Source of the DNA: a virus
Length of the DNA: 38,790 nt
Direction: 5' to 3' (one strand)
Virus record (IMG/VR): IMGVR_UViG_3300047328_000106
Span: 1 to 38,790 of that record
In this document: positions 1 to 7,401 of the stretch, in pieces
Position numbering within the stretch: position 1 is the first letter of the stretch
Layout of the letters: each line of letters starts with the position of its first letter
Position numbers and translations under genes: made by a program
The notes under the pieces: model-generated
What the model saw: the letters and a program-made list of their open reading frames with translations, nothing else
What the model was told of the DNA's origin: nothing
The model's database searches: none

Positions 1-276
1 ATGACCACGTACGTCAGTAACAACACGGCACCTCAGAACGGCGGCGCGCTCGATGCTTGGCGCGAACGGATCAACAGCGGCCGCCAGTATCCGGATGCCT
101 GGACGCCGCGCCAGCGCTCCTGCCTGGACACGCTGTTGATGGCCAAGCGCATGCACGCGGTGCGCTGGCTGCACGAGCGGCGCGCCCAGCAGCTGCGCGC
201 GGCCGCGATCGCCAGCTGCATCAGCCGCGCCGAGCGCGTGCACAAGCTGCGCCTAGTGCGGAACGTGGTGCGCTGA
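1..276 (+). CDS. Small basic hypothetical protein
   Basis: A 91-residue open frame that begins at the first base of the window, so the true start could lie further upstream. It is rich in Arg, Ala and Leu, with a helical, positively charged second half and no recognisable domain or membrane segment. Its TGA shares one base with the ATG of the next gene, the coupling pattern seen throughout this phage. By position, just before a replication-initiator-like gene, it is probably an early or middle gene. I do not recognise a family. Confidence 0.6.
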   Translation: MTTYVSNNTAPQNGGALDAWRERINSGRQYPDAWTPRQRSCLDTLLMAKRMHAVRWLHERRAQQLRAAAIASCISRAERVHKLRLVRNVVR

Positions 277-677
277 TGGCGTGGATCAAACTTGAGAAGG
301 ACCTGTACACGGATCCCCGGGTCCGGCGCATGGCCACCGAGCTGCGGGCGCGCGATGGCGCCGCCGGCGTGCGTCTAGGCGACCCGCTGAGGTATGTAAC
401 AACCTGTGTGGGAGCTCTTGCTATCCTGTGGATAACTGCTGACACGCACGTCCAAGAGGACGACACGCTTGCCCTTGGGCCGGCGGAGATAGACCAGCTC
501 ACCGGCATCGATCGCTTCTGCGAGCTCTTGCCCGGTGAGTGGCTTCAGGTCATCGACGCGCACCGCGTGAAATTGCCGGGTTTTCATAGACATAACGGTA
601 CTACAGCCAAGAGACGGGCGCAAGGGGCCAAGAGGCAGGTGCAGCATCGGCTGCGATTGGTGCGTGACAGGACGTAA
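276..677 (+). CDS. Replication-initiator-like N-terminal domain protein
   Basis: 133 residues. The opening MAWIKLEKDLYTDPRVRRMA, the central hydrophobic strand and the late motif LPGFHRHNGTTAKRRAQ resemble the winged-helix N-terminal domain of phage replication/replisome-organiser proteins (the lambda O or DnaT-like group). Those proteins usually continue into a longer C-terminal part. Here the frame stops soon after the HNG..AKRR motif, so it is either a naturally short DNA-binding version or a truncated one. The start is the ATG overlapping the upstream stop by one base. A perfect DnaA-box-like nonamer lies inside the gene at 427-435, which recalls origins placed inside initiator genes. The family call is from remembered pattern; the replication role is inferred. 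Confidence 0.6.
   Translation: MAWIKLEKDLYTDPRVRRMATELRARDGAAGVRLGDPLRYVTTCVGALAILWITADTHVQEDDTLALGPAEIDQLTGIDRFCELLPGEWLQVIDAHRVKLPGFHRHNGTTAKRRAQGAKRQVQHRLRLVRDRT
427..435 (-). promoter_or_regulatory. DnaA-box-like nonamer inside the initiator-like gene
   Basis: The plus strand reads TGTGGATAA, an exact match on the minus strand to the consensus TTATCCACA. A second, 8-of-9 copy in the same orientation lies at 746-754, just downstream of the gene. Origins are commonly placed inside initiator genes, as in lambda O. Two sites about 320 bp apart could still arise by chance, and I see no iterons or AT-rich unwinding region beside them. Confidence 0.25.
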
Positions 678-791
678 CGCTGCAGCGTGACATGAGCGTT
701 ACCAGACCTAGACCTCTTACTTCCTACCTCTCAGTATATTGCTGCCGTGGATAACTATGCGGCAGCGCAACAGGAAAAAGGCGGTTTGGCG

Positions 792-1211
792 ATGAAGAGC
801 GAAGAGCGGAGGCGGTGGGAGAAGCGGTGGGCGGAGCGCGACGGCGCCAATCCGCTGCTGCAGGCGAGGGGCCAGCAGCGGTACCGCAACCACGTCACGC
901 ACGTCGACGGGGTGCGCTTCGATTCGCGCCTGGAGGCGGATCGGTATTGCGAGCTGAAGCTGCTGCGCGCCGCCGGCGAGGTGCGGTTTTTCATCCGCCA
1001 GGCGCCGTTCGACATCGCGCCTGGTGTGAAGTACCGCGCCGATTTCGTGGTGTCCTGGGCGGACGGTCGCGTGAGCGTCGAAGACACGAAGGGTCATCTG
1101 ACCGACGTGTCGCGCGTGAAGATCGCCGCTGTGCAGGAGCGCTACGGCATCGAGGTGACGATCCTCGCGCGCGCCGATGTCCGCAGGTTTCATACAGGGA
1201 GGATGCAATGA
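792..1211 (+). CDS. DUF1064 family nuclease (putative Holliday-junction resolvase-like)
   Basis: 139 residues from ATG 792. A GTG at 747 in the same frame would add 15 residues but has no ribosome site, whereas 792 follows AGGCGG at 7 nt. The body matches the DUF1064 pattern of phage endonucleases with a restriction-endonuclease-like fold: FDSRLEADRYCEL (first acidic residue in a helix), YRADFVV (metal-binding Asp after a strand) and VEDTKG (acidic residue plus Lys). Proteins of this type sit among phage replication and recombination genes and are thought to resolve branched DNA before packaging. Its stop overlaps the next start by 4 bp. The family call is fairly secure; the exact substrate is inferred. 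Confidence 0.8.
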   Translation: MKSEERRRWEKRWAERDGANPLLQARGQQRYRNHVTHVDGVRFDSRLEADRYCELKLLRAAGEVRFFIRQAPFDIAPGVKYRADFVVSWADGRVSVEDTKGHLTDVSRVKIAAVQERYGIEVTILARADVRRFHTGRMQ

Positions 1212-1468
1212 CCAACCCACTGATCGGGCGCTGCAGCAGCTGCAAGTACGCTCGCACGTTCGAGCAGCTGCAGGCGACCCGCCAGTATTGCCAGCGGAAT
1301 CCCCCGACCCCGCTGCTCATTCCCACCGATCGCGGCCCGGTGCTCTTTGGCATCTGGCCGCCGGTCGATAACGATTTGACGTGCGGCGAGTGGCGCGCTG
1401 TGGCGCTGCTCGAGCGCGGCGCGTTCTCGGAATTGCGGCGGGGAGGCGGCGATGCTGAAGCAACCTAA
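1208..1468 (+). CDS. Small four-cysteine (zinc-binding-like) protein
   Basis: 86 residues. ATG 1208 overlaps the nuclease stop and is preceded by a good GGGAGG site. Cysteines at residues 9, 12, 28 and 59 (CSSC, YCQR and LTCGEW) are spaced like a small zinc-binding fold. The YCQRNPP and CGEW motifs recall short phage proteins in early regions, but I cannot name a family. Its 3-prime end overlaps the next gene by 17 nt in a different frame. Confidence 0.7.
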   Translation: MTNPLIGRCSSCKYARTFEQLQATRQYCQRNPPTPLLIPTDRGPVLFGIWPPVDNDLTCGEWRAVALLERGAFSELRRGGGDAEAT

Positions 1469-1766
1469 CCTGGTGCGCGGCCTCGTGATTCGCGCCATGT
1501 ACAAGCTGCGCCTCGACCTGTCCAACATTTCGGAGACCGACGCGATCCTTGCGCTCGGCGGCAGCAACGATAGCCATCCCGAAAACATGGCCGCGGCGGT
1601 CAACGTCGTGCTGGTGCACATGGGCATGGATCCGCCGAAGGTCAAGGACCCTCGGTTCGACAAGACGCATCGAGCGCTCGCGAAGAAACGCCTCAAGGGC
1701 CCGCGCGGCGTCAATACGCGCGGTGGCGCCGAACCCACCCAGGACAACACTCATGGCGAACCGTAG
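1452..1766 (+). CDS. Hypothetical protein
   Basis: 104 residues, starting inside the end of the cysteine protein. The first two thirds look like a compact alpha/beta domain (VRGLVIRAMYKLRLDL, NMAAAVNVVLVHMGMDPP). The last 35 residues are basic and disordered. It shows no membrane segment or motif that I recognise. The next gene starts 14 nt before its stop in another frame, consistent with operon coupling. Confidence 0.65.
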   Translation: MLKQPNLVRGLVIRAMYKLRLDLSNISETDAILALGGSNDSHPENMAAAVNVVLVHMGMDPPKVKDPRFDKTHRALAKKRLKGPRGVNTRGGAEPTQDNTHGEP

Positions 1767-2112
1767 AGCACAGATCCCACCGCCGGCCGACCTTGTGCCG
1801 CCTTCCCCGCTGACGAAGCCGTCGATCGGCGTGCCGGACCCGTACGAGGCTTACCTCGAGGAGTTGATGCACGCGAAAGAGGGGAACTTGAAGCTGCAGC
1901 ACGCGATCGAGGTGTTGCGTTCGACCCTTGAGACCATCGTGGTTGCGGAGTTCGACAACCGCAGCCAGCTGCCCGTCAGTGCCCAGGAGTTGCGCACGAT
2001 GGCCGCGGAGGGCCTGAACGAGTACAGCCGCCTCACGGGGCAGAACTGGCGGCGGCACAAGCTGATCGGCTCCCGCGTCGGTGATCGCTCGCCCGTTCAG
2101 GATGAAGGCTAA
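1753..2112 (+). CDS. Hypothetical protein upstream of terminase
   Basis: 119 residues from ATG 1753, overlapping the previous gene. The N-terminal 30 residues are Pro-rich and probably flexible. A long helix follows (PYEAYLEELMHAKEGNLKLQ), which could form a coiled coil, then an alpha-helical C-terminus. No domain is recognised. It ends 6 nt before the terminase small subunit, so it belongs to the packaging operon by position only. Confidence 0.6.
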   Translation: MANRRAQIPPPADLVPPSPLTKPSIGVPDPYEAYLEELMHAKEGNLKLQHAIEVLRSTLETIVVAEFDNRSQLPVSAQELRTMAAEGLNEYSRLTGQNWRRHKLIGSRVGDRSPVQDEG

Positions 2113-2118
2113 GAGCGC

Positions 2119-2655
2119 ATGGCGCGTCGCGACAGGCCGAAGGAAGATCGCCGCGACCGGTTCGTGCAGGAGTACTGCAAGGACCTGAACGCGACGCAGG
2201 CCTGCATTCGCGCCGGCTACGCGCAGAAAGGCGCGCACGTTCAGGGATCTAGGCTGCTAAGCGATCCTAAGGTGAGAGGTGCGATCGATCAGCTGCTGGC
2301 GAAAGCCGCCGCGGCGAACCAGGTGACCATCGAGCGCACGCTCAAGGAGATCGCGCGCATCGCCTACGCCGACGTGCGCAAGCTCTACGACGAGAAGGGA
2401 AACCTGAAACCGATCCGCGAGCTGGATGACGACGCCGCGGCGTGCATCGCGGCGGTCGAGACCGAAGAGCTGTTCGCAGGCTCGGGCGAAGAGCGCATCA
2501 GCATCGGTGTCAGCCGCAAGGTCAAGCGCTTCGACAAGGGAAAGGCGCTCGACCAGTGCATGGCGTTTCTCGGGATGCACAAGTCACTGAACCCCGCCGA
2601 GAGCGGCGGGATGGCCCTTACGATCAATCTGTCAGGAGGCAAGAAAGTCAAATGA
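2119..2655 (+). CDS. terS: Terminase small subunit (Terminase_2-like)
   Basis: 178 residues. The N-terminal pattern FVQEYCKDLNATQACIRAGY, then GSRLLSDPKV, is the hallmark of Terminase_2 small subunits. These bind the packaging-initiation site through a helix-turn-helix and assemble into rings that hand DNA to the large subunit. A middle segment (residues about 72-150) would form the oligomerisation part, followed by a short tail ending in Gly-Lys residues. The length fits the family. A large subunit lies about 850 bp downstream, separated by three small genes. Its stop overlaps the following ATG. Confidence 0.85.
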   Translation: MARRDRPKEDRRDRFVQEYCKDLNATQACIRAGYAQKGAHVQGSRLLSDPKVRGAIDQLLAKAAAANQVTIERTLKEIARIAYADVRKLYDEKGNLKPIRELDDDAAACIAAVETEELFAGSGEERISIGVSRKVKRFDKGKALDQCMAFLGMHKSLNPAESGGMALTINLSGGKKVK

Positions 2656-2960
2656 TGCAGCCCGATCTGTTTATCGACCAGGCGCGGCGCAGCCGTCCGG
2701 TCACCCGATTGACCAGCGGCGAGGCCGCCCGTCACACCCGCCCGCGCGTCAATGAGTTGCAAGAGCGCGTGTTCACCCTGATTCGCGACCTAGGCGCCGA
2801 CGGGGCGACCGACGACGAGCTGCAGGTCTATCTACAGATGAACCCCTCGACGCAGCGGCCGCGACGCATCGAGCTCGTGGAACACGGTCGCGTACGCGCT
2901 TCCGGCGTAACCAGGCCAACGCGCTCAGGTCGTCCCGCGACCGTGTGGGTGGCCGCATGA
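2652..2960 (+). CDS. Winged-helix-like hypothetical protein
   Basis: 102 residues. ATG 2652 overlaps the small terminase stop; an ATG at 2655 is equally possible. The order helix (VNELQERVFTLIRDL), short turn, DDELQVYL, then NPSTQRPRRIELVEHGRV and a hairpin ending SGRPATVWV looks like a winged helix-turn-helix. I have seen this arrangement in small phage proteins with a C-terminal GRP..W signature. It could regulate late genes or help at the packaging site; neither is shown here. Confidence 0.65.
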   Translation: MMQPDLFIDQARRSRPVTRLTSGEAARHTRPRVNELQERVFTLIRDLGADGATDDELQVYLQMNPSTQRPRRIELVEHGRVRASGVTRPTRSGRPATVWVAA

Positions 2961-3154
2961 TCCTGCATAACGCGATCTGTGTGGTGTGCAAGGAACCGTT
3001 CCAGCGCAAGTTGAGCGCGCGCAACGAGGGCAAGGCGCCGATCTGTTCGCGCCGCTGCACTGGGCTGTACGCCCGCTCGAAGCGCCCCGCCCCTGGCACT
3101 ACCCACACGACCGTATCGGCCGCTGCTGCGACGGCCAAGCCGCGATTTACCTGA
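2957..3154 (+). CDS. Small zinc-ribbon-like protein
   Basis: 65 residues from ATG 2957, overlapping the preceding stop by 4 bp. CVVC and, about 23 residues later, CSRRC form a C-x2-C/C-x3-C pair typical of a single small zinc finger; the C-terminus is Ala/Thr-rich and disordered. No catalytic HNH residues are visible, so a nuclease call is not justified. Confidence 0.6.
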   Translation: MILHNAICVVCKEPFQRKLSARNEGKAPICSRRCTGLYARSKRPAPGTTHTTVSAAAATAKPRFT

Positions 3155-3177
3155 TTTTTACCCACCGGGAGATGACT

Positions 3178-3510
3178 ATGACCTACGAACAGACGACCGA
3201 ACCAACCGCCGCCTCTGCACCCGAGTCGGTGGCGCCCGAAGGCATCATCGGCCGCGCCGAGGCGCTGGTGAAGCTCGAGGCCGCCAAGGCAGAGGCGATC
3301 GCGCGCATTCTCGTCAACGACGTGAAAAACGCCGTCGCGGATTTCGTGGGCGCCGTGCAACGCATACCGTTGCTGGCGCACCTGGCGCCGGCCGAGCACG
3401 CCGTGCATCTGATGGGCAGCAACTTGCTGACCAAGGATGCGGCCACCAACCTGGTCAATTCGGTGCAGGTGCCGGGTGAGCCGGCGCCGGTTGAACCGCC
3501 GGCCGCGTGA
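3178..3510 (+). CDS. Hypothetical helical protein before TerL
   Basis: 110 residues. ATG 3178 is chosen over ATG 3172 because the GGGAG at 3167-3171 would touch 3172 but sits 6 nt before 3178. Both termini are Pro/Ala-rich and disordered. Residues 25-95 look alpha-helical and amphipathic, with a moderately hydrophobic middle (FVGAVQRIPLLAHLAPAEHA) that is not a clear membrane span. Its stop overlaps the GTG of the terminase large subunit. Confidence 0.65.
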   Translation: MTYEQTTEPTAASAPESVAPEGIIGRAEALVKLEAAKAEAIARILVNDVKNAVADFVGAVQRIPLLAHLAPAEHAVHLMGSNLLTKDAATNLVNSVQVPGEPAPVEPPAA

Positions 3511-4973
3511 TTCACTACGAGTACCGCTCCCCTGGCGTGACTGTCGACCAGCTGCTGCTGAGCGACAGTTTCGTCACGGGGATTCGTGGACCGATCGGAT
3601 CCGGCAAGAGCACCGGCTGCGTGATGAAGTGCCTGATGATCTCGGACGCGCAGCCCGTGCAGAAAGACGGCCGCAGGCACAGCCGCGGCGCCATCATCCG
3701 CAATACCTACCCCGAGCTCGTGACGACGACCATCAAGACCTGGCACCAGTGGGTGCCGCAGGATGTCGGGCGCTGGAAGGCCTCCGGGCCGCCGACGCAT
3801 CACATCATCGACGATGAGCGCGACATGGAGGTCATGTTCATCGCGCTCGACCGGCCCAAGGACGTACGGAAGCTCCTGTCCCTCGAGCTGACCTGGGCGT
3901 GGATCAACGAGGCCAGGGAAATCCCGAAGGCGATCATCGACGGCCTAACCGGGCGCGTCGGCCGCTTCCCGCCGAAGCGCGACGGCGGGTGTATCAACCC
4001 TCAGATCATCATGGACACCAACCCGCCGGAGGTCGATCACTGGTGGTACGTGCTGGCCGAGCACGACATGACCAGCCAGAAGAACGCGGAGCTGAACCAG
4101 TCCGTGACTAAGGCTGAGGAGTCGATGCGCGAGGCGGGGCTCCTGAAGAAGCGGCAGAAGCTGTTCACGTTCCTGGCTCAGCCAGACGCCAACTCGCCCG
4201 ACGCCGAGAACCTGGTCAACTTGCCGAGTGACTACTACGCCAAGGCGAGCGCCGGCAAGACCGAAGAGTGGAAGAAGGTCTACATCCGCGGGGAATACGG
4301 GTTCGTCCAGGATGGCCGCCCGGTCTACCCACAGTTTCGTGAGCACCTGCACGTCCGTGAGTTTGAGCTGAATCCCCGGCTCCCCATCTCGGTCGGCATC
4401 GATTTCGGGCTCACACCCGCCGCCTCGATAGGGCAGCGGTCTTTTACCGGGGTGCACCGCGTCCGCTGGGAGGTGGTGACCGAGCACATGGGAGCGAAGC
4501 AGTTCGCCGACACGTTGAAAGGGTTCCTGAACCAGTACTGCGCCAACTTCCAGATCGACAGCATCACCGGGGATCCGGCCGGCATGGCTGACAGCCAGAC
4601 GAACTCCGACGAGACTTGTTTCAAGATCCTGAAGGCCAACGGGCTCGACGCCCGGCCGGCCTCGACCAATGACCCCGTGGTGAGGCGCGAGGCGCACGCG
4701 CAGGCGATGATGCGCCTAATCGACGGCGAGGCGGGTTACCAGATCCACCCGCAGGGTTGCCCGACCTTACGGCGCGGCATGGCCGGGCAGTACCGCTATA
4801 AGCGCGTCCAGGTCGTCGGCGACGAACGGTTCCACGAGAAGCCCGAGAAAAATTCGGTGAGCCACGTATGCGAGGCCGACCAGTACCGGATGCTGGGTGC
4901 GGGCGAGGGGCGCGTCGTGCTTCGCGGCACGTTGGGTGGCAAGCGCTTGCGCCCGCAATACAGCCTGACGTGA
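3507..4973 (+). CDS. terL: Terminase large subunit (packaging ATPase and nuclease)
   Basis: 488 residues, starting at a GTG that overlaps the upstream TGA. Residues 28-36 form the Walker A motif GPIGSGKST (Lys34). TWAWINEA at 129-136 is the Walker B strand with catalytic Glu135. The C-terminal RNase-H-like nuclease shows GIDFG (Asp299), GDPAG (Asp356) and EADQY (Asp458), the expected three acidic residues. The protein therefore has a complete motor and headful/site nuclease and translocates DNA into the prohead through the portal encoded at 5740. The length is normal for podovirus large terminases. The next small gene overlaps its stop by 4 bp. Confidence 0.92.
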   Translation: MIHYEYRSPGVTVDQLLLSDSFVTGIRGPIGSGKSTGCVMKCLMISDAQPVQKDGRRHSRGAIIRNTYPELVTTTIKTWHQWVPQDVGRWKASGPPTHHIIDDERDMEVMFIALDRPKDVRKLLSLELTWAWINEAREIPKAIIDGLTGRVGRFPPKRDGGCINPQIIMDTNPPEVDHWWYVLAEHDMTSQKNAELNQSVTKAEESMREAGLLKKRQKLFTFLAQPDANSPDAENLVNLPSDYYAKASAGKTEEWKKVYIRGEYGFVQDGRPVYPQFREHLHVREFELNPRLPISVGIDFGLTPAASIGQRSFTGVHRVRWEVVTEHMGAKQFADTLKGFLNQYCANFQIDSITGDPAGMADSQTNSDETCFKILKANGLDARPASTNDPVVRREAHAQAMMRLIDGEAGYQIHPQGCPTLRRGMAGQYRYKRVQVVGDERFHEKPEKNSVSHVCEADQYRMLGAGEGRVVLRGTLGGKRLRPQYSLT

Positions 4974-5179
4974 CCGAAAACCGCCACCACGATCGCCGCG
5001 TCATCGATCGCCTGGTCGATTTCCGCAAGGAGGTGCGGCCGCGCGATCGCAGCAACATCAAGGTGAAGCTCACGGCGCGCGAAATGCACCTTGCTCTTGA
5101 CCGCCCGGATCCGCCGGAAGGGCTGGCGTATCCCCGCTGCGTGACCTACCGCGGTTACACCCTTGAGGCGACCTGTTGA
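4970..5179 (+). CDS. Small hypothetical protein
   Basis: 69 residues from a GTG overlapping the terminase stop. The first half is strongly basic and helical (RRVIDRLVDFRKEVRPRDR); the C-terminus has strands and two Cys residues. It may bind nucleic acid, but no family is recognised. It sits in the packaging operon between terminase and portal. Confidence 0.55.
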   Translation: MTENRHHDRRVIDRLVDFRKEVRPRDRSNIKVKLTAREMHLALDRPDPPEGLAYPRCVTYRGYTLEATC

Positions 5180-5234
5180 TTGTGCCCGGGACATTGCACA
5201 CGCTCCGGCGCATCGTCTGCCGTTCGGGGTCGTC

Positions 5235-5477
5235 ATGTCCGGGCTTTATCACACCTTCACGCGCTCCGCGGCCAACCCGGTCAACGTCGCTGAGAACCTG
5301 TTTGGCGGGCCGCGTAACCCTGCGCGGCCGCCGTCGGTCCCGAACCAGAACGACGCGCTAAACGCCGCGCAGGCGCAGACCGATGCGCTGCGGGCGCGTC
5401 GCGGGGTGCTGTCCAACATCTTTGCCGGCGCCCAGAATTCCCAGCCGGCCGTCGGCAGGACGCAGCTCGGAACGTGA
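5235..5477 (+). CDS. Small conserved podovirus protein before portal
   Basis: 80 residues from ATG 5235, with a GGGGT site 7 nt upstream. It is mostly disordered (Asn/Pro/Ala-rich) and ends in an Arg-rich turn followed by LSNIFAGAQNSQP and LGT. Short proteins with this kind of RRG..(S/T)(I/N)..G ending occur between terminase and portal in several podoviruses, as I recall. Its role is unknown; it could be a minor head protein. It overlaps the next GTG by 4 bp. Confidence 0.65.
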   Translation: MSGLYHTFTRSAANPVNVAENLFGGPRNPARPPSVPNQNDALNAAQAQTDALRARRGVLSNIFAGAQNSQPAVGRTQLGT

Positions 5478-5743
5478 TCGCCGCCATCGACAAGGCGAAC
5501 AGCCTGATCCGCCATGCCAGCTATCTGGGCGTCAAGGCTCAGTTGTTCGCGGTCGCCCTGACTCAGGACGAGGCCTTCGAGCTGCTCGACTACATGGCCG
5601 CCGGCGGCCTTGGGCTGTTCACAGACCACGACCGCCTGCTCGCCGATGTGCGCGCAGCCAGGACCGCCGGCAATCCCTGGGAGATCCTCGATTCCTGTTG
5701 CCTGATGGGCCTCAGCATCATCCGCAAGGATCGCCTGCAATGA
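5474..5743 (+). CDS. Hypothetical protein upstream of portal
   Basis: 89 residues from a GTG overlapping the previous stop. It looks like a small globular alpha/beta fold with moderately hydrophobic helices (VKAQLFAVALTQDEAFELLD) but no clear transmembrane span. I recognise no family. Its TGA overlaps the portal ATG by 4 bp, so it is translated together with the portal. Confidence 0.6.
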   Translation: MIAAIDKANSLIRHASYLGVKAQLFAVALTQDEAFELLDYMAAGGLGLFTDHDRLLADVRAARTAGNPWEILDSCCLMGLSIIRKDRLQ

Positions 5744-7401
5744 GCGATGACGCCAACAGCCTGGTCGATCACTGGCAGCTGCTCTGGAGCCAGCAGGCGA
5801 ATTTTCGGAACCTCTGGAACACCGCCGCCCAGTACGTGATGCCCGCCTGGGACAACTTCATTGGCGAGTTCTCCGAAGGTGTCAGCCGCAACACGCGCAT
5901 CTTCGACTCGACCGCCGTCACCGCGAACCAGCGCTTTGCCGCGGCGATGGAAGCGATGCTCACCCCGCGCAGCCAGGTTTGGCACAAGCTCATGGCCGGC
6001 GATGAGGATCTGAACGACAGCTCGGCTGTGCAGAAGTACCTCGACCAGGTCAACAAGATCCTGTTCGCCGCCCGCTACCACCCGGAGGCCAATTTCGCGA
6101 GCCAGACGGATGAGTGCTACATGAGTCTGGGCGCTTTCGGCAACAACGCGCTCTACACCGACGAGGTGCCGGGCAAGTGCCTGCGGTACCGCTCGATGCC
6201 GCTGTCCGAGGTGTGCTGGACACTCAATCACCAGGGGGTTGTCGACACGCTGTATCGCAAATTCCGCTACACTGCCAAACAGGCCATCCAGCACTGGGGC
6301 GAGGATGCCGTGCCCCTCGGCGTGGCGAAGATGTACGCCAAGAGCCCGTACACGGAAATCGAGTTCCTGCACGCAATTCGGCCGAACCACGAATGGCAGC
6401 CCGACAGCTACGGCGACAAGGGTAAGCGGTTCGAGTGCTGGTATGTGTACCTGGGCGACAAGTCCGTCATCGAGCGCAGCTGCTACCGCACGTTCCCCGT
6501 GTCGATCGGGCGCTACCGCGTCGCGCCGCGTGAGCATTACGGCCGCGGGCCGGCGATCGACTGCCTTCCCGACATCCGCACTGCCAACGAAATGGTCAAG
6601 ACCAGCCTGCGGTTGGGACAGAAAGCGGTCGATCCGCCGCTGCTGCTTGCCGAGGAGTCGATCATCCAGGCGTTCAACCAGCGCCCCGGCGCCATCAATT
6701 ACGGAATGCTGACGGGCGACGGTAAGCCGCTCGCGGTCCCGTTTGAATCCAAGGGCAACTTCGAGGTCCAGAAAGAGCTCATGGACGACGTGCGGTCGAC
6801 GATCCGCGACACGTTCCTAAACACGCTCTTCCAGATCCTCGTGCAGAACCCCAACATGACCGCGACCGAGGCGCTGCTGCGCGCCCAGGAGAAGGGCGAG
6901 CTGATCGCGCCCGCCATGGGCCGGCAGCAGTCGGAGTTCCTTGGGCCGCTGATCCACCGTGAGCTGCAGATCCTCACCGACGCGGGCCAGCTGCCGCCGC
7001 CGCCGCCCGAACTGCTGCGATCGCCGCGGGGCATGCGGATCGAATACACGAGCCCGCTGGCTCGCGCGCTGCGAGCCGAGGAAGGCACCTCCATCATGAA
7101 CACCGCCCAGGACATCGCCCAGCTCGCGAACCTCGACCCGACGGTCAAGTTCCTAATGGACTTTCACGAAGCCGGCCGAGAGATGGCCCTCATCCGCGGC
7201 TGTCCGGCCAAACTGTTGCGCACCGAGGATGAGGTGCAGCAGCTCCTCGAACACGCCGCACAGCAGGCGCAGGACCAGCAGATGGCCCAGCAGGCGCCGC
7301 AGCTGGCCGTGGGTGCCAAGAACCTCGCGCAGGCAGCGCAGCTCGCAAGTTCCTCTCCAACCGGCGCCGCTGTTGGCGCCCCATCGGTGGCCGCAGCATG
7401 A
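5740..7401 (+). CDS. Portal / head-to-tail connector protein
   Basis: 553 residues from ATG 5740. The sequence matches the T7 gp8-like head-to-tail connecting family: an early [15 protein letters not shown], then [22 protein letters not shown], the wing region with [13 protein letters not shown], and [18 protein letters not shown]. The C-terminal crown ends in a Gln/Ala-rich tail (residues about 500-553). Twelve copies would form the ring through which terminase packages DNA and to which the tail tubular proteins attach. Length and neighbours (terminase upstream, scaffold and capsid downstream) fit. Two large adhesin-like genes intervene before the scaffold, which is unusual. Confidence 0.9.
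   Translation: MSDDANSLVDHWQLLWSQQANFRNLWNTAAQYVMPAWDNFIGEFSEGVSRNTRIFDSTAVTANQRFAAAMEAMLTPRSQVWHKLMAGDEDLNDSSAVQKYLDQVNKILFAARYHPEANFASQTDECYMSLGAFGNNALYTDEVPGKCLRYRSMPLSEVCWTLNHQGVVDTLYRKFRYTAKQAIQHWGEDAVPLGVAKMYAKSPYTEIEFLHAIRPNHEWQPDSYGDKGKRFECWYVYLGDKSVIERSCYRTFPVSIGRYRVAPREHYGRGPAIDCLPDIRTANEMVKTSLRLGQKAVDPPLLLAEESIIQAFNQRPGAINYGMLTGDGKPLAVPFESKGNFEVQKELMDDVRSTIRDTFLNTLFQILVQNPNMTATEALLRAQEKGELIAPAMGRQQSEFLGPLIHRELQILTDAGQLPPPPPELLRSPRGMRIEYTSPLARALRAEEGTSIMNTAQDIAQLANLDPTVKFLMDFHEAGREMALIRGCPAKLLRTEDEVQQLLEHAAQQAQDQQMAQQAPQLAVGAKNLAQAAQLASSSPTGAAVGAPSVAAA

Noticed and set aside
57-677. Long frame starting at 57 as the initiator-like gene
   Set aside because: The first 73 codons overlap gene 1 in another frame and look like a shadow. 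The one-base-overlapping ATG at 276 begins the recognisable domain.
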